The notes: a model not told the origin generated them from the letters alone. 64,000 nucleotides of DNA from JAABPW01 sp037132275 (GCA_037132275.1 JBAXPK010000006.1:9229-73228); one strand, 5' to 3'. Positions 17,128 to 26,654 are shown, counted from the first letter of the stretch. Numbers and translations are program-made.

Positions 17128-18011
17128 TTATTGTTGAAATGATTAACAACTGGCTGGTTTTGGCCATGGACTATGTTTTCGGGTGGGTCTTGTACCTGCC
17201 GCGCGACCTGGCTTTGTTTTCGGTAGCCGCGATGACTTCGTTTGTGATGGTGATCACGCGAAAATGGGCGTCAGATCAGGGGTGGCTAAAGCGTGCCAAT
17301 GACGACACCATCCGTTTGAACCAACTGACGGCTGTCGCCAAAAAGGAAAATAATATCGAGGCGGTGAAGCGGTATCAACAGACTCAGGCGCAAATTAAGA
17401 TGAAGAGCATGAAGCAGGAGGGCGCGCCGTTGCTGTGGGCGCTGCTCCCTATCATTTTGTTGGCGACTTGGTGCTTCGGTCGTATCGCGTTCCTGCCGCC
17501 CAAGGCGGATGAGTGGGTGACGGTGAAAGCTTATTTCGGCACTGCAACGATAGGCAATGTTGTCCATTTGGTTCCGTCGGATGGTCTCAAGGTTAAAGAA
17601 GGATGGGTTCGTCCGGTGAAAGAGGATATGCCGGTTCCGGCCACAACGTGGTGGGAAAAAGGGGATGAATGGCTCCAAAGAAAAATGGGATCGGTGGCTC
17701 AACTTGGCGGGGCGGCGGTCTGGACGGTCAGCGCTCAAGCCTCTGACAAGCCCTACGATCTGCAATTTGTGCTTAATGGGCAGGTTTACAAAGCGCCTCT
17801 TCTGGTTGGACAGAAACGCTACGAGCAGCAATGGGTGATCTTGGGTCCTGACAGTGGCATTCAAGCGATCGAGTTCGGCCTCGCCCCCTTGAAGCTTTTT
17901 GGATTCATTCCGGGTATTCGGGCCTTTGGGCTTGCGCCATGGCTTATAGGGTACCTGGTGATTGTGATTCCGTTCGCGTTGATTATAAAACGGGTGCTCC
18001 ATATTTACTGA
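17124..18011 (+). CDS. Oxa1/EMC3-like membrane protein
   Basis: 295 residues. It has an N-terminal membrane region (about 10-45), then a basic, charged cytosolic coiled coil (about 48-90). A second membrane helix follows (ALLPIILLATWCFGRIAFL), then a beta-rich extracytoplasmic domain (about 125-260) and a C-terminal helix (WLIGYLVIVIPFALIIK). The arrangement of helix, basic coiled coil and a helix entered through APLLWALLP is that of the YidC/Oxa1/EMC3 (DUF106) superfamily of membrane insertases. The extra domain between the second and third helices is unusual. It is translationally coupled to the phosphotransferase-like gene. Confidence 0.65.
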   Translation: MIIVEMINNWLVLAMDYVFGWVLYLPRDLALFSVAAMTSFVMVITRKWASDQGWLKRANDDTIRLNQLTAVAKKENNIEAVKRYQQTQAQIKMKSMKQEGAPLLWALLPIILLATWCFGRIAFLPPKADEWVTVKAYFGTATIGNVVHLVPSDGLKVKEGWVRPVKEDMPVPATTWWEKGDEWLQRKMGSVAQLGGAAVWTVSAQASDKPYDLQFVLNGQVYKAPLLVGQKRYEQQWVILGPDSGIQAIEFGLAPLKLFGFIPGIRAFGLAPWLIGYLVIVIPFALIIKRVLHIY

Positions 18012-18224
18012 TATATTCTTTTGCATTTTCCCTGATGCTGATGCACGTATATGTGTCCGCGCATAGTCGTCAAATGGGGGCTAGTGGCTTGACTGTTGTT
18101 ATTATTTTGATAAAAACGAGTCATGAACCAGCGGTACAATGATTATCGGGGAGATGGCTGACGGTAGAAATCACGGAACTTTACCCCCTTATTCATTTGT
18201 AAGTTCATGGGGAGAAACCTTGTA

Positions 18225-18578
18225 ATGGAGACTGAACACATCATTGATGAGGTCTCGTTCAAAGCCCTGATCGAACTAGGCGGAAAACCGTTCGTTATCG
18301 AGATGGTGGACGCCTTCCTGATATTTGCTCCAAAGGTCATTGGGGAGGCACGTGCTGGCCTGGCTACCGGTGATCTCGAACCTGTTATCCGGATGGGGCA
18401 TTCGCTTCATTCGAACGGCCGAACCATGGGGGTCATACGGATGAAAGATCTGGGCGCCCGTATTGAAAAGGCCGGCCGGGAAAAGCAGGGGTCAGAACTC
18501 CCTTCTCTTGTGGATGAAATGGAGCTGGCCTTTATCCAGGCGAAATCCTGTCTTGAGGCAAAGAAAGCAGGTCTATGA
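18225..18578 (+). CDS. Histidine phosphotransfer (Hpt) domain protein
   Basis: About 117 residues, a single Hpt four-helix domain. The phospho-acceptor region reads IRMGHSLHSNGRTMG: the acceptor His is present, but the usual Lys-Gly of HxLKG is replaced by His-Ser. The ATG at 18225 is chosen for its GGGGAG ribosome site about nine bases away, rather than the ATG at 18207. It is the first gene of the chemosensory operon and overlaps cheR by four bases. It probably relays phosphate between the CheA-REC kinase and a downstream receiver, or regulates that flow. Confidence 0.82.
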   Translation: METEHIIDEVSFKALIELGGKPFVIEMVDAFLIFAPKVIGEARAGLATGDLEPVIRMGHSLHSNGRTMGVIRMKDLGARIEKAGREKQGSELPSLVDEMELAFIQAKSCLEAKKAGL

Positions 18579-19921
18579 CTGCCTCTCTCTCGGATGATGA
18601 TCTTGCCCGAGTCAGCGATTTTGTGGCTGAACGGATGGGGTTGCATTTTCCGCCCGAGCGGTGGGCTGAACTCCGGTGCGGCTTGGAGGCCGCACGGATT
18701 GAATTCGGCTTTGATGATGCGGTCAATTGTGCCCGGTGGATGATGTCCGCCACGCTGGATCTTGGACAAATCAATGTGCTGGCCAGTTACCTGACCATTG
18801 GCGAGACCTATTTTTTCAGGCAGAAAGATCTATTCACCCTGCTCGAGGAGCAGATTCTTCCCTCGTTTGTGTCTGCACGGCGTGGAAAGGTGCAGCGGCT
18901 CAGGTTGTGGAGCGTCGGCTGCTGCACGGGCGAAGAGGCTTATTCCCTGGCGATTTTGGTTCATCGGTTGATTCCGGATCTGTCCCACTGGAACATCACG
19001 ATCCTGGCAAGCGACATTAATCTGCGTTTTCTGCAGAAAGCCCAGGCCGGTGAGTTCAGGGAATGGTCATTCCGCAATGCTCCGGACTGGCTCAAGGAAA
19101 GATATTTTTCAGTTACGGGAACAGGGCAGTACGCCATTGCACAGGACATCAGGAAGATGGTGATCTTTTCCCCTTTGAACTTGGTCGAGGATACCTATCC
19201 ATCCCTGCTTAATGATACCAACGCGATGGATCTCATCCTGTGTCGCAACGTCCTGATGTATTTCGCGCCTGAGCAGGCTGAAAAAGTTGTCGGGAAACTG
19301 GCTCTTGCACTGACCGAAGGCGGTTGGTTGGCCGTAAGCCCCTGCGAATCATACTGCGTCAGCACACCGGGTTTGGTCCGCTGCGGGATACCAGGAGCGT
19401 CCCTTTTCAAGAAGAGCCGAACCGATCAAGAAAGGCCCGAATCGGTCTTGTCTGCCGCGCCGGTCTCCGCTGCAAAACCTCCGGGAACAAGTGAAGGGGA
19501 GAGGCCGCCGTGCCTTCCGGGTAATGAGTATGAGTCGATGGCGCAGGAACTCGCAAACCAAGGTAAGTTGGAGGAGGCATTGACGTGGTGTGGCCAGGCG
19601 CTTGCCGCTAACCCCCTCGATCCCACATGCCATTACCTGCGGGCCGTCATCCTATCCGAACAGGGGAATGTGGCCGAGGCCGCCCGGGCATACCACCGAT
19701 GTATTTTCATCGCCCCCGATTTTGTACTCGCCCATTTTGCGATGGGAAACACCGTCCGCCAGCAGCAGAAGCACCATGATGCCTGTCGGCATTATGGCAA
19801 CGCCTTGCGCCTTCTCCGGCAATGTGAACCCGAAGATATTGTGCCTCATTCGGAAGGGTTGACAGCTGGCAGGCTCACCGATATGATTGCCTCCTTGATG
19901 GAGGTTGAGACCCAGTCATGA
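18575..19921 (+). CDS. cheR: CheR-type receptor methyltransferase with TPR domain
   Basis: 448 residues. It contains a CheR N-terminal helical domain (about 5-60) and an S-adenosylmethionine-binding methyltransferase domain (about 70-285, with LWSVGCCTGEEAYSLAI, ILASDINLRFLQKA and FSPLNLVED). After a Pro/Ser-rich linker come C-terminal TPR repeats (about 315-420). The methyltransferase-TPR fusion is the WspC/FrzF-like form of CheR. It would methylate glutamates on the two chemoreceptors encoded downstream. The start overlaps the Hpt stop and the stop overlaps cheW, both by four bases. Confidence 0.94.
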   Translation: MTASLSDDDLARVSDFVAERMGLHFPPERWAELRCGLEAARIEFGFDDAVNCARWMMSATLDLGQINVLASYLTIGETYFFRQKDLFTLLEEQILPSFVSARRGKVQRLRLWSVGCCTGEEAYSLAILVHRLIPDLSHWNITILASDINLRFLQKAQAGEFREWSFRNAPDWLKERYFSVTGTGQYAIAQDIRKMVIFSPLNLVEDTYPSLLNDTNAMDLILCRNVLMYFAPEQAEKVVGKLALALTEGGWLAVSPCESYCVSTPGLVRCGIPGASLFKKSRTDQERPESVLSAAPVSAAKPPGTSEGERPPCLPGNEYESMAQELANQGKLEEALTWCGQALAANPLDPTCHYLRAVILSEQGNVAEAARAYHRCIFIAPDFVLAHFAMGNTVRQQQKHHDACRHYGNALRLLRQCEPEDIVPHSEGLTAGRLTDMIASLMEVETQS

Positions 19922-20397
19922 ATGATCAATCCATACTGGAGGTAGTCGTGTTCAACCTGGCGGATGAACGTTATGCTGTAGAGATTGCGTATGTGCGGGA
20001 AGTCCACCCTGTGACGGAGTTGACACCCCTGCCGTGTGCGCCGTCCTTCGTGGCCGGGATCATGAACGTGCGAGGTGACATTTTCGCGGTTATAGATCTT
20101 CGGGTGTTTCTCGATCTTCCAGCGGGTGCCGCAGCACCCCCGGATCATGTCATTATTGTTGAGTCGGCCGACTCAGCCTTCGGGATTCTGACGGATGCCG
20201 CCACCGAGATGGCTTCCTTCCCGCTTCCGGCTCTTGAGGAATCCCAGCCCGCCAAGGCTGGTATCCGGGGTTTCTTGGTTCAAGGTGTTGCCAACGGCCG
20301 ACTTATCGTACTGGATATTCCTGGGATATCGTCTGATAAACGGTTTCTGGTGCATGACCCAGTCGTGGAGAGAGATTTTAATGCCGTAGCAGAATGA
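19918..20397 (+). CDS. cheW: CheW-like coupling protein
   Basis: 159 residues, a single CheW domain that couples chemoreceptors to CheA. The family pattern is clear: VVFNLADERYAVEIAYVREV, then PLPCAPSFVAGIMNVRGDIF and AVIDLRVFLDLP. It is tightly overlapped with cheR. A second CheW fold is present at the end of the CheA protein encoded further on. Confidence 0.94.
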   Translation: MNDQSILEVVVFNLADERYAVEIAYVREVHPVTELTPLPCAPSFVAGIMNVRGDIFAVIDLRVFLDLPAGAAAPPDHVIIVESADSAFGILTDAATEMASFPLPALEESQPAKAGIRGFLVQGVANGRLIVLDIPGISSDKRFLVHDPVVERDFNAVAE

Positions 20398-20440
20398 AGG
20401 TCATACGAGGAAAGGCAATAAACACGATCGGGAGATGGCC

Positions 20441-22678
20441 ATGAATAGAATCAAAAGAGGCGCAGTCAATTCCGGAATGAGTCGGTTATGGGGGTGGAAC
20501 TACAGTTTGATTCCAACCGGGTTGCTCTCAGCCGGAATGATCCTGACAGCATCGTTTGCCTGGGCCAGCACCCCGGAGGCGGAACCGGGTTCAAAAGACT
20601 TGAATAAATTGAGTCTGGAAGAGTTGATGAAGGTTGAGATTGCCACCGTGACGACCGCTTCGAAACGGGAGGAAAAGACGATCGAGGCACCCGCCACCGT
20701 GATCGTGATCACAGCGAATGACATCCAGTTGCGCGGCTACTCGACCCTGAAAGACGTTCTTCGCGATCTGCCGGGAATGGATACGCGGGGGTATTATTTC
20801 TCGGAAGACGGCACGGAGGTTGCCGTCCGTGGCATTGTGGGAAACAACAAGATCGTGGTGCTGGTCAACGGTATGCGCGTCAATCCGCCCGGGGGCGAGA
20901 ATTTTCCGTTTCGCAATGATTTCAGCGTGCGGAACGCCGAACAGATCGAGGTGATTTACGGCTCGGGATCCACTCTCTATGGGCGTGATGCGGTGAGTGT
21001 GGTCATCAACATTATCACGCGCAAGCCGTCGAAGAACGCGGGCCTGGAGGCCGGTGTGGCGGGAGGACTCCACAACGAAAGGGAGGCGTGGGGGATATTC
21101 GAGGGAAGTCTGGACAAGGCGGGGAACGTCCGCTTGAGCGGTTCGCTTCAGTACCACGATTCCGACCTGACGCGCTTGGATAAGGAGTATCCCGGGTGGT
21201 GGCGGGATCATTTGGATGTGGCCCGGCCGAAAGGGGCCGGCCTGACGCCGGAGCGGCATGACTTGGGAATCAATGGCTTTATGCGCTTGGAGGCCGGTGA
21301 TTTCTCGTTGCAGACCTGGTACCGGGAGTCCAAGCGGAGCAGTTCCGAGAGCATGTCCCCAGCCTTCGGCTATATTCCCGAGGCCATCTGGGAGGATTCC
21401 TCGTTTGTCACCGAGGCGAAATATGTGGCTCAGATCTCCGATCAGGTTCGTCTGGATTCGGCGGTCACCTACAACCATTATAGGGTCGATCCGTCATCCC
21501 GTTATATCTGGGAGGATTCCACCCGCCCGAATTCATGGTTCTACAATGATTATAAATATGCCAATGGATCCTCCTACGCGGTCGAGGAAACGGTGCGGGT
21601 TGATCTCACCAAAGATCTGTCGCTCCTTGCGGGCGTTGTTGCCGCCACCTATGATGTGGTGCCGAAATGCACGGTGCCCGGCGGTGCCCACGGTTCCCTC
21701 GATGAGATCATGGGCGAAGGAGGCTCATTCACGTACTATATGTCGGATGGCAGCGGGCCTTATACGATTCCGCGGGTCTGGCATGAGATCTACGAGACCT
21801 ATGGCGGGTATCTGGAAGGCGATTGGCAGATCCTGAAGACGGTGAAACTCATTGCCGGGGCGCGCTTAGACAAAGACACACGGTGTGACGACCTGTCTTT
21901 CACCCCGAGGGCCGGCCTGATCTGGAATGCTGCGGACACCCTGACGGTCAAATACAAGTTTGCGACGGCGTACATTTCGCCAGCTCCCTATTTTGCCGAC
22001 AATGTTTATCAGAACACGACTCAGCTCAGCACAGTGAATTCAGACTTGAAGCCGGAAACCTCGCGGACGCATGAAGTTGATTTCAACTACAATATCAGGA
22101 ATTTCCAACTTGGATTGGCGCTGTATTACGGCGACCAGGATAAACTGATACAGATTTCTGACCGGAACCTTCCTTTGAATGAAGTGGAGACTGTATACCT
22201 GGATCCGGGTCATACCCAGCCCATATCTCTCATCCGGTCGGCGAACGGCGGCACAAGTCATAATGAAGGGATGGATCTCTATGGGCGGGCGACGATCGGG
22301 ACGGTCAGCCCGTGGTTCTCCTATTCATACACCCGATTTGAGATGGACTGCAATGGCGTGACGACGGGGTTGCAGGGAATATCCGAGCACAACGGCCGGG
22401 TGGGATTGACGTGGGCGGCGACGTCAAAACTTTTTGTCACACCCAGTTTTGCCATCCGTTCCACCCCCGCGAATACGGATGCCGGTGCCTTGGGCGACGA
22501 ATTGCATACTCCGTGGGAGGCGGGCTTATATGTGTTGTACAATCTGTCCAGGTCGGTTGATCTATTTGCGGACATACGGAACATCACTGATCATCACTAT
22601 GCGCTGGCGGGGCTTTATGGTACGGCGGTTCCCCAGGAGACCCTCAGCGGCGTCATCGGCATGAAAGCGAGGTTCTAA
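20441..22678 (+). CDS. TonB-dependent outer-membrane receptor within the chemosensory operon
   Basis: About 745 residues. After a signal peptide (TASFAWAS) comes the short motif LNKLSLEELMKVEIATVTTA found before the plug in many such receptors. A plug domain follows (TVIVITANDIQLRGYSTLKD, YGSGSTLYGRDAVSVVINII), then a beta-barrel with a DIRNITDHHY segment near the end and a terminal aromatic residue (GMKARF). The ATG at 20441 fits the GGGAG ribosome site better than the ATG at 20435. The ligand cannot be read from sequence. Its place between cheW and the YfiR-like gene suggests that it gathers or senses the signal for this pathway. Confidence 0.93.
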   Translation: MNRIKRGAVNSGMSRLWGWNYSLIPTGLLSAGMILTASFAWASTPEAEPGSKDLNKLSLEELMKVEIATVTTASKREEKTIEAPATVIVITANDIQLRGYSTLKDVLRDLPGMDTRGYYFSEDGTEVAVRGIVGNNKIVVLVNGMRVNPPGGENFPFRNDFSVRNAEQIEVIYGSGSTLYGRDAVSVVINIITRKPSKNAGLEAGVAGGLHNEREAWGIFEGSLDKAGNVRLSGSLQYHDSDLTRLDKEYPGWWRDHLDVARPKGAGLTPERHDLGINGFMRLEAGDFSLQTWYRESKRSSSESMSPAFGYIPEAIWEDSSFVTEAKYVAQISDQVRLDSAVTYNHYRVDPSSRYIWEDSTRPNSWFYNDYKYANGSSYAVEETVRVDLTKDLSLLAGVVAATYDVVPKCTVPGGAHGSLDEIMGEGGSFTYYMSDGSGPYTIPRVWHEIYETYGGYLEGDWQILKTVKLIAGARLDKDTRCDDLSFTPRAGLIWNAADTLTVKYKFATAYISPAPYFADNVYQNTTQLSTVNSDLKPETSRTHEVDFNYNIRNFQLGLALYYGDQDKLIQISDRNLPLNEVETVYLDPGHTQPISLIRSANGGTSHNEGMDLYGRATIGTVSPWFSYSYTRFEMDCNGVTTGLQGISEHNGRVGLTWAATSKLFVTPSFAIRSTPANTDAGALGDELHTPWEAGLYVLYNLSRSVDLFADIRNITDHHYALAGLYGTAVPQETLSGVIGMKARF

Positions 22679-22680
22679 TC

Positions 22681-23271
22681 ATGAACCCATTCACTGTGGA
22701 TAGGTTAAGAAGCTGGATATCCGTGTTACTGGTGGCGGGTTGGATTCTGGGAGTCTTCGTCACACCCTGCAAGGCCAATCCCATCGCCGTCAGTGAGTAC
22801 TCCGTCAAAGCCGCGTTTCTTAATAATTTCATCCATTTTGTGGAATGGCCGCTATCGGCTTTCCCTGATCCCGGCGCGGCGCTCACTATTGGGGTGCTGG
22901 GTGATGACCCGTTCGGTCCATTGTTGGAGCAAGCGGTGAAGGAAGAAAAGGCTAAGGGGAATGGAGTCGTCATCCGGCGGTTCAAAAGTGTTGATGACGT
23001 GACATCCTGTCATGTGCTTTTTATCAGTCGCTCTGAAAAAGAACGGATGTTCCTGATCCTCAAGCGCCTCGAGGAGGTTCCGATTCTGACGGTCAGCGAG
23101 ATGGAAGGATTTGCGGATCACGGCGGAATTGTGAATTTCTACATAGAAAACAACCGGATCAGGTTTGAAATCAACAAGGAATCGGCCTACCGAAAGGGCT
23201 TGAAGATTAGTTCTAGACTTCTCTGCCTGGCCCGGATCGTGGAGCAGAAGTCAGTGAAGGAGGCCCGTTAA
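22681..23271 (+). CDS. YfiR-like periplasmic protein (DUF4154)
   Basis: 196 residues with a signal peptide (VLLVAGWILGVFVTPCKAN). The mature part has the family hallmarks: SEYSVKAAFLNNFIHFVEWP, LTIGVLGDDPFG, CHVLFISRSEKE and a closing NRIRFEINKESAYRKGLKIS. In Pseudomonas, YfiR is a periplasmic repressor of the cyclase YfiN; here there is no cyclase and the natural partner would be the receptor or the chemoreceptor encoded two bases downstream. It starts two bases after the TonB receptor stop. Confidence 0.9.
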   Translation: MNPFTVDRLRSWISVLLVAGWILGVFVTPCKANPIAVSEYSVKAAFLNNFIHFVEWPLSAFPDPGAALTIGVLGDDPFGPLLEQAVKEEKAKGNGVVIRRFKSVDDVTSCHVLFISRSEKERMFLILKRLEEVPILTVSEMEGFADHGGIVNFYIENNRIRFEINKESAYRKGLKISSRLLCLARIVEQKSVKEAR

Positions 23272-23272
23272 T

Positions 23273-24871
23273 ATGAACTGGTTTCACAATCTTTCCATTA
23301 AACGAAAACTGATTCTGATCATCTTCCTGATCAGTAGCGTCGTCTTGATAGTGGCCTGCTCCGCATTTATCGCCCAGGAAATGTCAACATTCCGGGTGAG
23401 TCTGGCACGTGACAAGGGCATTTTGGCCGATGTGCTGGCGCAGAATAGCACCGCCGCCATGCAGTTCGATGATGTGGCGGCCGCTGAGACAACGCTTCAG
23501 GCGTTGAGAGCGGAGCCTCATGTTGTTGCCGCCTGCTTGTATAAGGGAAATAAGGGGAGGTTTGCCTCCTATGCCAGGGAGAACCAGTCCGTGGTCTTTC
23601 CGGAGCAACCCGGCCAGGACGGCTTTCATTTCGCGATGGATCACTTAGCGCTCGTGCGTCCTGTGATCCTGAACGAGAAGCGAGTCGGCAGCATCTATCT
23701 CAGGGTGGATCTGGAGGGGATTCGAGAAATGCTGAGACTCTATCTGGGTACGGTCGTCATCGTTCTGATGGGCGCGTTTGTTCTGACTCTGATGTTGTCG
23801 GCTCCGCTCCAAAGCCTGATTTCGAAACCCATTCTGGCGCTATCTAGTACCGCCAAGCTTATCTCGGAGCAGAAGGATTATTCCCTCCGCGCGGAGAGCG
23901 CCGGGCAGGGGGATGAGGTGGGCGACCTCACCAATGCGTTCAATCGGATGCTGGACGAGATACAGAGAGGGCAGAATGCCCTGCGGAAAGCTAATCAGTC
24001 GCTGCTTATCCAGACAGGCCAGATCATTGAGGGAGTCGGCGTTCTGGGGTCATCAGCCAAGCAGATTTTGTCTTTCAGCGCCCAGGTGACGACAGCCGCC
24101 ACGGAAACCGCCACGGCGGTGGCAGAAACCACGGCCACGGTGGGTGAGTTCAGGCAGACGGTTTTAATGTCAACCCAGAAAGCCCGCAAAATTGCTGATG
24201 AGTCAATGGCGGCCGCCCACATTTCTCAGCAGGGCAAAGAGGCCGCCGAGAAGGCGGCTGAGGGGATGCGTCATATCCGCCTGCAGATGGACTCCATGGC
24301 TGAAAGCATGACCCGTCTCAGTGAACAGGGGGAGGCTATCCAGCAAATCATCAACACCGTTGAAGACCTGGCGGTACAGTCCAATCTCCTCGCTGTGAAT
24401 GCGTCTATTGAGGCGGCCAAAGCGGGGGAACAGGGCAAGGGGTTCGCAGTGGTCGCGCAGGAAGTCAAAAATCTGGCCGACCAATCAAAGCAGGCGACTG
24501 CCCATGTGCGGACGATTCTCAAGGATATCCAGAAAGCGAGCGCCACAGCGGTGACGGTTACGGAGCAGGGCAGCCAGGTTGTGGAAACCGGGGTACGGCA
24601 GTCCGGGCAGGCCGGCGAATCCATTCTGGCCCTGGCGAAAAACGTGTCCGAGGGGGCGCAGGCGGTCACCGTGATCGCCTCCTCCAGCCAGCAGCAATTA
24701 ACCGGGATTGATCAGGTGGCAACTGCCATGCAGAGCATCAAGCAGGCGGCGGAGCAGAATGTCGTCAGCGCCAAAGAACTCGAAATATCAGTACAGAACC
24801 TGAATGAATTGGGACAGAAACTTAACGAACTGGTCAGGCACTACGGGGAGGCCAAGGAGCAGGATTCATGA
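23273..24871 (+). CDS. Methyl-accepting chemotaxis protein with periplasmic CHASE8-like sensor
   Basis: 532 residues. Transmembrane helix 1 (about 11-32) is followed by a periplasmic domain of about 120 residues resembling CHASE8 (DVLAQNSTAAMQFDDVAAAE). Helix 2 (about 157-182), a HAMP domain (about 184-237) and a long signalling coiled coil come next. The hairpin tip region reads NTVEDLAVQSNLLAVNASIE, then AKAGEQGKGFAVVAQEVKNL. No C-terminal pentapeptide tether was seen. YfiR and CHASE8-HAMP proteins often occur together, which suggests that the upstream YfiR-like protein binds this sensor. Confidence 0.93.
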   Translation: MNWFHNLSIKRKLILIIFLISSVVLIVACSAFIAQEMSTFRVSLARDKGILADVLAQNSTAAMQFDDVAAAETTLQALRAEPHVVAACLYKGNKGRFASYARENQSVVFPEQPGQDGFHFAMDHLALVRPVILNEKRVGSIYLRVDLEGIREMLRLYLGTVVIVLMGAFVLTLMLSAPLQSLISKPILALSSTAKLISEQKDYSLRAESAGQGDEVGDLTNAFNRMLDEIQRGQNALRKANQSLLIQTGQIIEGVGVLGSSAKQILSFSAQVTTAATETATAVAETTATVGEFRQTVLMSTQKARKIADESMAAAHISQQGKEAAEKAAEGMRHIRLQMDSMAESMTRLSEQGEAIQQIINTVEDLAVQSNLLAVNASIEAAKAGEQGKGFAVVAQEVKNLADQSKQATAHVRTILKDIQKASATAVTVTEQGSQVVETGVRQSGQAGESILALAKNVSEGAQAVTVIASSSQQQLTGIDQVATAMQSIKQAAEQNVVSAKELEISVQNLNELGQKLNELVRHYGEAKEQDS

Positions 24872-26649
24872 ACATGCCGCCAGTCACCTCGATGGTCGTC
24901 CGGTTTAAAGCGTTTTCCCGCTTTGCCGCCGGCTTTACTATCGTTGTTCCGTGCCTGATTCTGATCGGATGGGGCCTTGATATCGCGGTTCTGAAAAGTC
25001 TGGTGCCCGGCGTGAAGGCCATGAACCCGGCATCGGCTGTAATGTTTATTCTTGCGGGTGTGGTTCTGCTGCTTCAGACCGTTGGCGCTAGAGGAACGTT
25101 CCGGCGCCGGATGACCGCGACGTTGGCGACCGTGGTGATGCTGGTGGGGTTACTCCGGATTGCGGGCTACCTTTTCCACTGGACCGGGGGAGTCGACACA
25201 ATTCTCTATCATGCCAAGCTGGGAAACAACCTCATGGCGGTGGGTACGGCCGTTGTGTTTGTCATGATGGGCCTGGCGCTTATTTTCGCCGAAGTTGAGG
25301 GTCGCAGCGGAGGCCGTAACACGGAATTCCTGGTTCTACCGCCGATGTTGATTTCCCTGCTGGCCCTTTTGGGGTATGGCTACCAGATCCGGGAACTGTG
25401 TTCCGTGAGTACCTACGTTCCCATGTCCCTGCATACCGCCATCATTACCCAGGTGTTGTCCTTCGGGATCCTATGTGCAAGACCCGACCACGGTGTCATG
25501 CGGTTGCTGTCATCCGACACGGGAGGCGGGAGGATGGCGCGTCATCTGTTGCCGGCCATTGTGATCATTTTGTGCGTGGCAGGATGGTTCAGGTTGGAAG
25601 GCGAGCGGAGGGGATTTTATGGCTCCGAATTCGGGTTGGCGATTTTCATGCTGGTGACGATTACGATTCTAAGCTGGCTGATTCTCAGGAATGCCGGTCA
25701 ACTGTCACGAGTGGATGCCGAACGGGGCGAGGTGGCTGCCGCCCTCAGCCGTGCCCACGAGGAGCTTGAACAGCGCGTTGTCGACCGTACCCGGGCTCTG
25801 GCCCAGGTCGTGGCTGAACTCTCCGATGGGATTGCGATGTTGCTCGATGTTTCCCGGGAGATCATGAACTCCAGCGACCGGCTCTCGTCCGGGGCTGGGG
25901 GGACGGCTACCGCAACGGCCGAGGCGACCGCTACGGTTGAGGAGGTTCGCCAGACCGCCCGGATGAACACCCGGGATGCCGGGCTCGTGGCCACCAGCGC
26001 ACAGCATGCCGCCCGGATTTCACAGGATGGCAGGAAGGCGACAGAGGATACCATCGCAACCATACAACGCATCCGCGAGGAAATGAATGCGATCGGCAAC
26101 AGCATGATGCGTCTGAATGATCAAACCCAGTCGATCAGCCAGATCATGTCATCGGTCAATGCCATCGCTTCGCAATCGAACATCCTCGCCGTCAATGCGG
26201 CTATTGAGGCGGCCAAGGCCGGTGAACGCGGCAGGGGGTTTGCTGTAGTGGCTCACGAGGTCAAGGTTCTGGCGGATCACTCCAGGCGGGCAACCCGGCA
26301 GGTGGGAACTATTCTCAATGATATCCAGAGGGCGACGCATCTGGCGATCATGGCGATTGATCATGGGCGTCAGGCCGTGGAGGTCGGTGTCGGCCAGTCC
26401 GTTCATGCCGGGGCTTCCATTGAGACACTGGCAGCCAGTGTGACGGCGGCATCGGAATCCGCCTCCCACATCGCCGAAAGCAGCCAGCAACAGATGGTCG
26501 GTATGGACCAGGTGGTGGCGGCCATGCAATGCATCCGGCAGGGAACCATACATACCGTGACGAGCGCCCGGCAACTCGAGCTGACGGCGCAGCACTTGAA
26601 GGAGTTGGGCCAGAGACTTCAGCGTCTGGTCGTGCAATACAAGGTGTGA
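24868..26649 (+). CDS. Methyl-accepting chemotaxis protein with multi-helix membrane sensor
   Basis: 593 residues. The first roughly 280 residues form about eight hydrophobic helices with short loops, so the sensor is membrane-embedded rather than periplasmic. A coiled-coil linker (LSRAHEELEQRVVDRTRALA) leads into a chemoreceptor signalling domain with a tip nearly the same as its neighbour's (NAIASQSNILAVNAAIEAAK). There is no HAMP domain. The start overlaps the stop of the first receptor by four bases (ATGA). Two receptors of different topology in one operon suggest two inputs to one kinase. Confidence 0.9.
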   Translation: MNMPPVTSMVVRFKAFSRFAAGFTIVVPCLILIGWGLDIAVLKSLVPGVKAMNPASAVMFILAGVVLLLQTVGARGTFRRRMTATLATVVMLVGLLRIAGYLFHWTGGVDTILYHAKLGNNLMAVGTAVVFVMMGLALIFAEVEGRSGGRNTEFLVLPPMLISLLALLGYGYQIRELCSVSTYVPMSLHTAIITQVLSFGILCARPDHGVMRLLSSDTGGGRMARHLLPAIVIILCVAGWFRLEGERRGFYGSEFGLAIFMLVTITILSWLILRNAGQLSRVDAERGEVAAALSRAHEELEQRVVDRTRALAQVVAELSDGIAMLLDVSREIMNSSDRLSSGAGGTATATAEATATVEEVRQTARMNTRDAGLVATSAQHAARISQDGRKATEDTIATIQRIREEMNAIGNSMMRLNDQTQSISQIMSSVNAIASQSNILAVNAAIEAAKAGERGRGFAVVAHEVKVLADHSRRATRQVGTILNDIQRATHLAIMAIDHGRQAVEVGVGQSVHAGASIETLAASVTAASESASHIAESSQQQMVGMDQVVAAMQCIRQGTIHTVTSARQLELTAQHLKELGQRLQRLVVQYKV

Positions 26650-26654
26650 GGCTC

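Noticed and set aside
20591..21478. Minus-strand frame of 295 residues
   Set aside because: Antisense to the plug and barrel of the TonB receptor; no ribosome site or family pattern.
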